A stretch of DNA of 64,000 nt from Eretmocerus hayati (Eukaryota; Arthropoda; Insecta; Hymenoptera; Aphelinidae): the NCBI GenBank assembly GCA_029851415.1, contig CM056744.1, forward strand, positions 91,065,907-91,129,906, given 5' to 3'. The notes beneath the pieces were generated by a model that was not told the DNA's origin, made no database searches, and worked only from the letters and a program-made list of their open reading frames with translations. The position numbers and the translations under genes were made by a program. This document shows positions 61,131 to 64,000 of the stretch, piece after piece. Position 1 is the first letter of the stretch, and every line of letters begins with the position of its first letter.

Positions 61131-61663
61131 CCCCAAAATTTCGAGATATTCCATGAAACAATTTTTTCTCGGGGCCTATTGAATGTTTGACCTCAAAATC
61201 GAAACGAGGAGATGATTTTACGTCCAAAAATGCGATTGGGAAAAATTCAATTGATCGATACTCGTTTGGCACATGGCGATTACCATTCATCGCCATGATG
61301 AGACTCTTCCATGCTCGAGTACTCGATGTGACTTTCGTATTTCAGTACTGCAGTTGACACTCGCAATCCATTTTTTGAAGTGACAAAGTACTGGAGCACG
61401 AGTGTCACATTGACTACTGACCACAACTGTTACTTCGAGTACTGAGTCGCAAATGTCATCTCGAGTACTCAAGAATGACAGAGACTCCAATATTCGTATC
61501 ACGACGATGACTGGTAATCGCCATGTGCACAAGGATCGATCGATTGAATTTTTCCAAATCTCATATTTGGGAGTAAAATCGTCTTTTCTTTCCGTATTCA
61601 AGGTAAAAAATTCGGTGAACCCCGAAGAAAATTTTTTTTATAAAATATCTTGAAAATTTGGGG
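61131..61663. repeat. Diverged foldback element
   Basis: Arms 61131-61285 and 61512-61663 are inverted copies, roughly 75% alike (CCCCAAAATTTCGAGATATT against the complement of AATATCTTGAAAATTTGGGG; CACATGGCGATTACCA against TGGTAATCGCCATGTG). The loop carries CTCGAGTACTC and its variants in both orientations. ORFs on both strands come from the repeat. Confidence 0.75.
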
Positions 61664-64000
61664 ATGCACACTCGGGAAGAAGGTGAACTACAATGCATCA
61701 TAGGGTATCCTAACCTATGAGTGCAAATAAGACAGTAGATCTCAATGTACTGGGTAACACTCCCGAGTGTACGAGCAAAATTGACATTGCCGAATCCAGA
61801 CCACTATCTTATATCTATCCATAGGGTTCTCCTCTCGGAGTAATGAACTTTTTTTCAAATTATGTTTGAACCAAACTTGAAGAGGATTCATTCGATACAA
61901 GGTGAGTCGAGGACATTTAAGATACTTGATCAAGACTATGATGTATAATCTTCGTGGCACATTTCAGAATCATAAAAGGAAGAAAATGTGGTGCGGTGAG
62001 TTAAAAATCTATCAGTCTCTGGGCTATCGAATCTGCTTAATGGTCTCTCGATTCTTGAAAGGGGTCGATAAAGAAGCTGGTTCAAGTCCGATTCCTCAAT
62101 TTGAGAGCAATACGGGAATTGATAGAGCTCAAGAATTCGAGAGCTGGAAAGTGAGGAGCAGTGCACCCTCGCCCGGGGCGTTCGATCATTTTCTGCACCG
62201 GATTCGCTCGCGCCCGGAATAGGAAATGAGTTTTATTCGCTCCTACTACCCGGGTTCTACACAGACCCTCTTTCTCTCTCTCTTTATCTCTTTCGACCGA
62301 TATCCTCTTCTTCGAGAGCTGAGCTTCATTTATTTACCCTCAACCCTCTCAGGCTACCCCTTTTCACCAAGGCCACTCACCTCGAGGGTAAAGTTTCGTG
62401 CCTCTCCACGAGTTTGAGAGAATTTTCTTTCCAAGGATGACTCTCTTGCCGCAAAGTCAGATAGATCGAACCGACTTTTTCTCAGCAAACACCTCGAATT
62501 CGAACACCACACCATCTCCCAGTAAATATAGAAAAAGATATACGAAATAGATTCATATCCTGATAAGTATACGAATTGAGAGGGAAGGTATATTGATAGA
62601 AGTATAGATGTAGGCAACGATGAAGAGATACAGAGTGAATTAGCGGCAGAGGAAATCTCGGTCCGCATTACCTGGCGGACTAAATGACTAGGGGCTCTGT
62701 AAAGTCGCTTTGGAGTAATTTAATGAACTTTGGGGAGAGACAGAGAGAGAGAGGCTAGGTGCATGCAAAGCGAGAGATTGAGTAATCGCTACAGAGTAGA
62801 GATAGAGCGCGCGAGCGAGCGAGGTTAGGTTCTTGAATTAAATTTGTCTCTATAGTACGTTGCCAGGGCTTGTAATTCCATTAGCGCGGTTCTCTTGCTC
62901 CACATCTCAGAGCCTCTTATAAATTTGACGAAACTACCAGGTGATGGTGGTGATGGTGGTGGTGGGCAAAGCACGACTTGAAATTACGCTCAACGGATGT
63001 ATACTCGGTCCTTTCGTAAGCGAGGGGTTATGTGTGGCGAGGTAAGCTACTGTTTCTCTGAAGATTTGCGGATATTTTTAGAATATACCAGCTAATCCCG
63101 ACGATTAAGAGATTATTGCTCGTAATGCAAACGTTTGGGAAGCCGAGGATTTCATATCTCTATATAGCACGAGGTAGAATAGCGATCAATTGAAGAACTT
63201 GACCTGTTCATGGTTCAATTTAGTTTGCACCGCTCAAATTGATTTGCAGAACATGGTATAAGGACGATATTGACAATGAAATGAGAACGCTGTTGTGATA
63301 ATTCTGGCCTTTGTGAGGATGAGAAGGGGGATGTGCCAGAGAACATCACAAGGAAGGAGCCGTTCATGTGCGAAAAAGGTTTTTATTGAAATATTCTTGC
63401 AAGAAAGTTGACAGACTGTAACTCACGGTTACCATATCATTTCTCATGGCAATTAACTGGGAAGTACATCCGTCACTTTCCATTGAATTATTTTCGGAGC
63501 AATCATGTTTTGCTTCCGAAGTGTGCTTCGGGGATGCAGGAAATACCCCAAAAACTAAATGTTCCTAACATTGGCGAAATAATCATCATAATCAAGCAGC
63601 GCAGTTTATAAAAGAATGAGTTCTGGGAACCCTCATATGTAATTAATTTGGTTACGGTTTGGTGGCCGAAGAAATGGGCAAAGTAAATTATAAATCCATG
63701 ATCCTCAATTTGTGACCTGTTGTCGTAAATCTATTCCATCTTCAGTAAACAGATTGCACCGGTTCCGAGATATCTTTCAAAGTTCTGATTCTCAGTCGAG
63801 GAATTTATTGTATTCCAACAGCAATATTTGACTAGGCAGTTGAGACAATTCACCGTATCATCATCGTCTTAATCCAGCCTTCGGCAAATGCCATACTTGT
63901 GAAAAGTATGTACGTATAGTCAGTACCATTTGAGGCAAAGGAATTGATAGGTCTCACACGGCGAAAGTGCAATAGTAACCTAACTCTTGGTCGCCAAGCT
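61664..64000. other. No supported gene; simple repeats
   Basis: Contains a TCTCTTTCTC-rich tract near 62270, AGAGAGAG near 62740, and a GGTGAT/GGTGGT microsatellite at 62940-62966. ORFs are short and featureless. Confidence 0.5.

Noticed and set aside
1..64000. CRISPR arrays, prokaryotic operons, phage or viral genes
   Set aside because: No spaced short repeats of the right form, no ribosome binding sites, spliced genes present; no viral domains recognised.

Overview
This is a eukaryotic window, almost certainly from an insect and most likely a hymenopteran. That call rests on an intron-rich odorant receptor of the insect 7tm_6 family, an MBF2-family secreted protein, a chymotrypsin-fold protease homolog, short introns with GT-AG borders, and a dense load of small DNA transposons. 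Order-level placement is inference from the gene families; nothing here names the species. There are no operons, CRISPR arrays or rRNA genes. Most long ORFs are chance ORFs.

Three protein-coding loci are supported. (1) An MBF2-family secreted protein lies on + at 25427-25813, with a signal peptide and a polyA signal. A decayed paralog sits at about 5634-5842. (2) An odorant receptor lies on - from 44021 down to 36210. I resolved it into eight exons with matching splice phases, giving 379 codons; only the short last exon is uncertain. (3) A secreted S1A serine protease homolog lies on - at 55158-54287. All three catalytic positions are replaced, and a one-base frameshift separates the body from its conserved C-terminus.

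The rest is largely repeats. From left to right: a Helentron/DINE-like 3' end (1-103); a TA-flanked MITE (255-1019); a hAT MITE with an 8-bp target-site duplication (4893-5453); foldback MITEs near 6.3 and 6.9 kb; a foldback element at 8952-9670; a cluster at 19.5-23.6 kb with a tandemly expanded DINE-like copy; a 1.5-kb TIR element downstream of MBF2 (26014-27500); a set of insertions filling receptor intron 3 (37.4-41.3 kb); a piggyBac-type MITE in receptor intron 2; a 4.5-kb TIR element (49201-53714) with a tRNA-derived SINE and a foldback inside it; a 3.37-kb palindromic element with 1545-bp arms and an 8-bp target duplication (55488-58872); and a diverged foldback at 61131-61663.

The functional picture is a mobile-element-rich chromosome segment with one chemosensory gene and two secreted-protein genes, unrelated in pathway. 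The most unusual objects are the palindromic hAT-like element, the DINE-like family whose 5' motif repeats its 3' hairpin arm, and the catalytically dead, frameshifted protease homolog. All coordinates come from reading the sequence by eye, so repeat edges may be off by a few bases.
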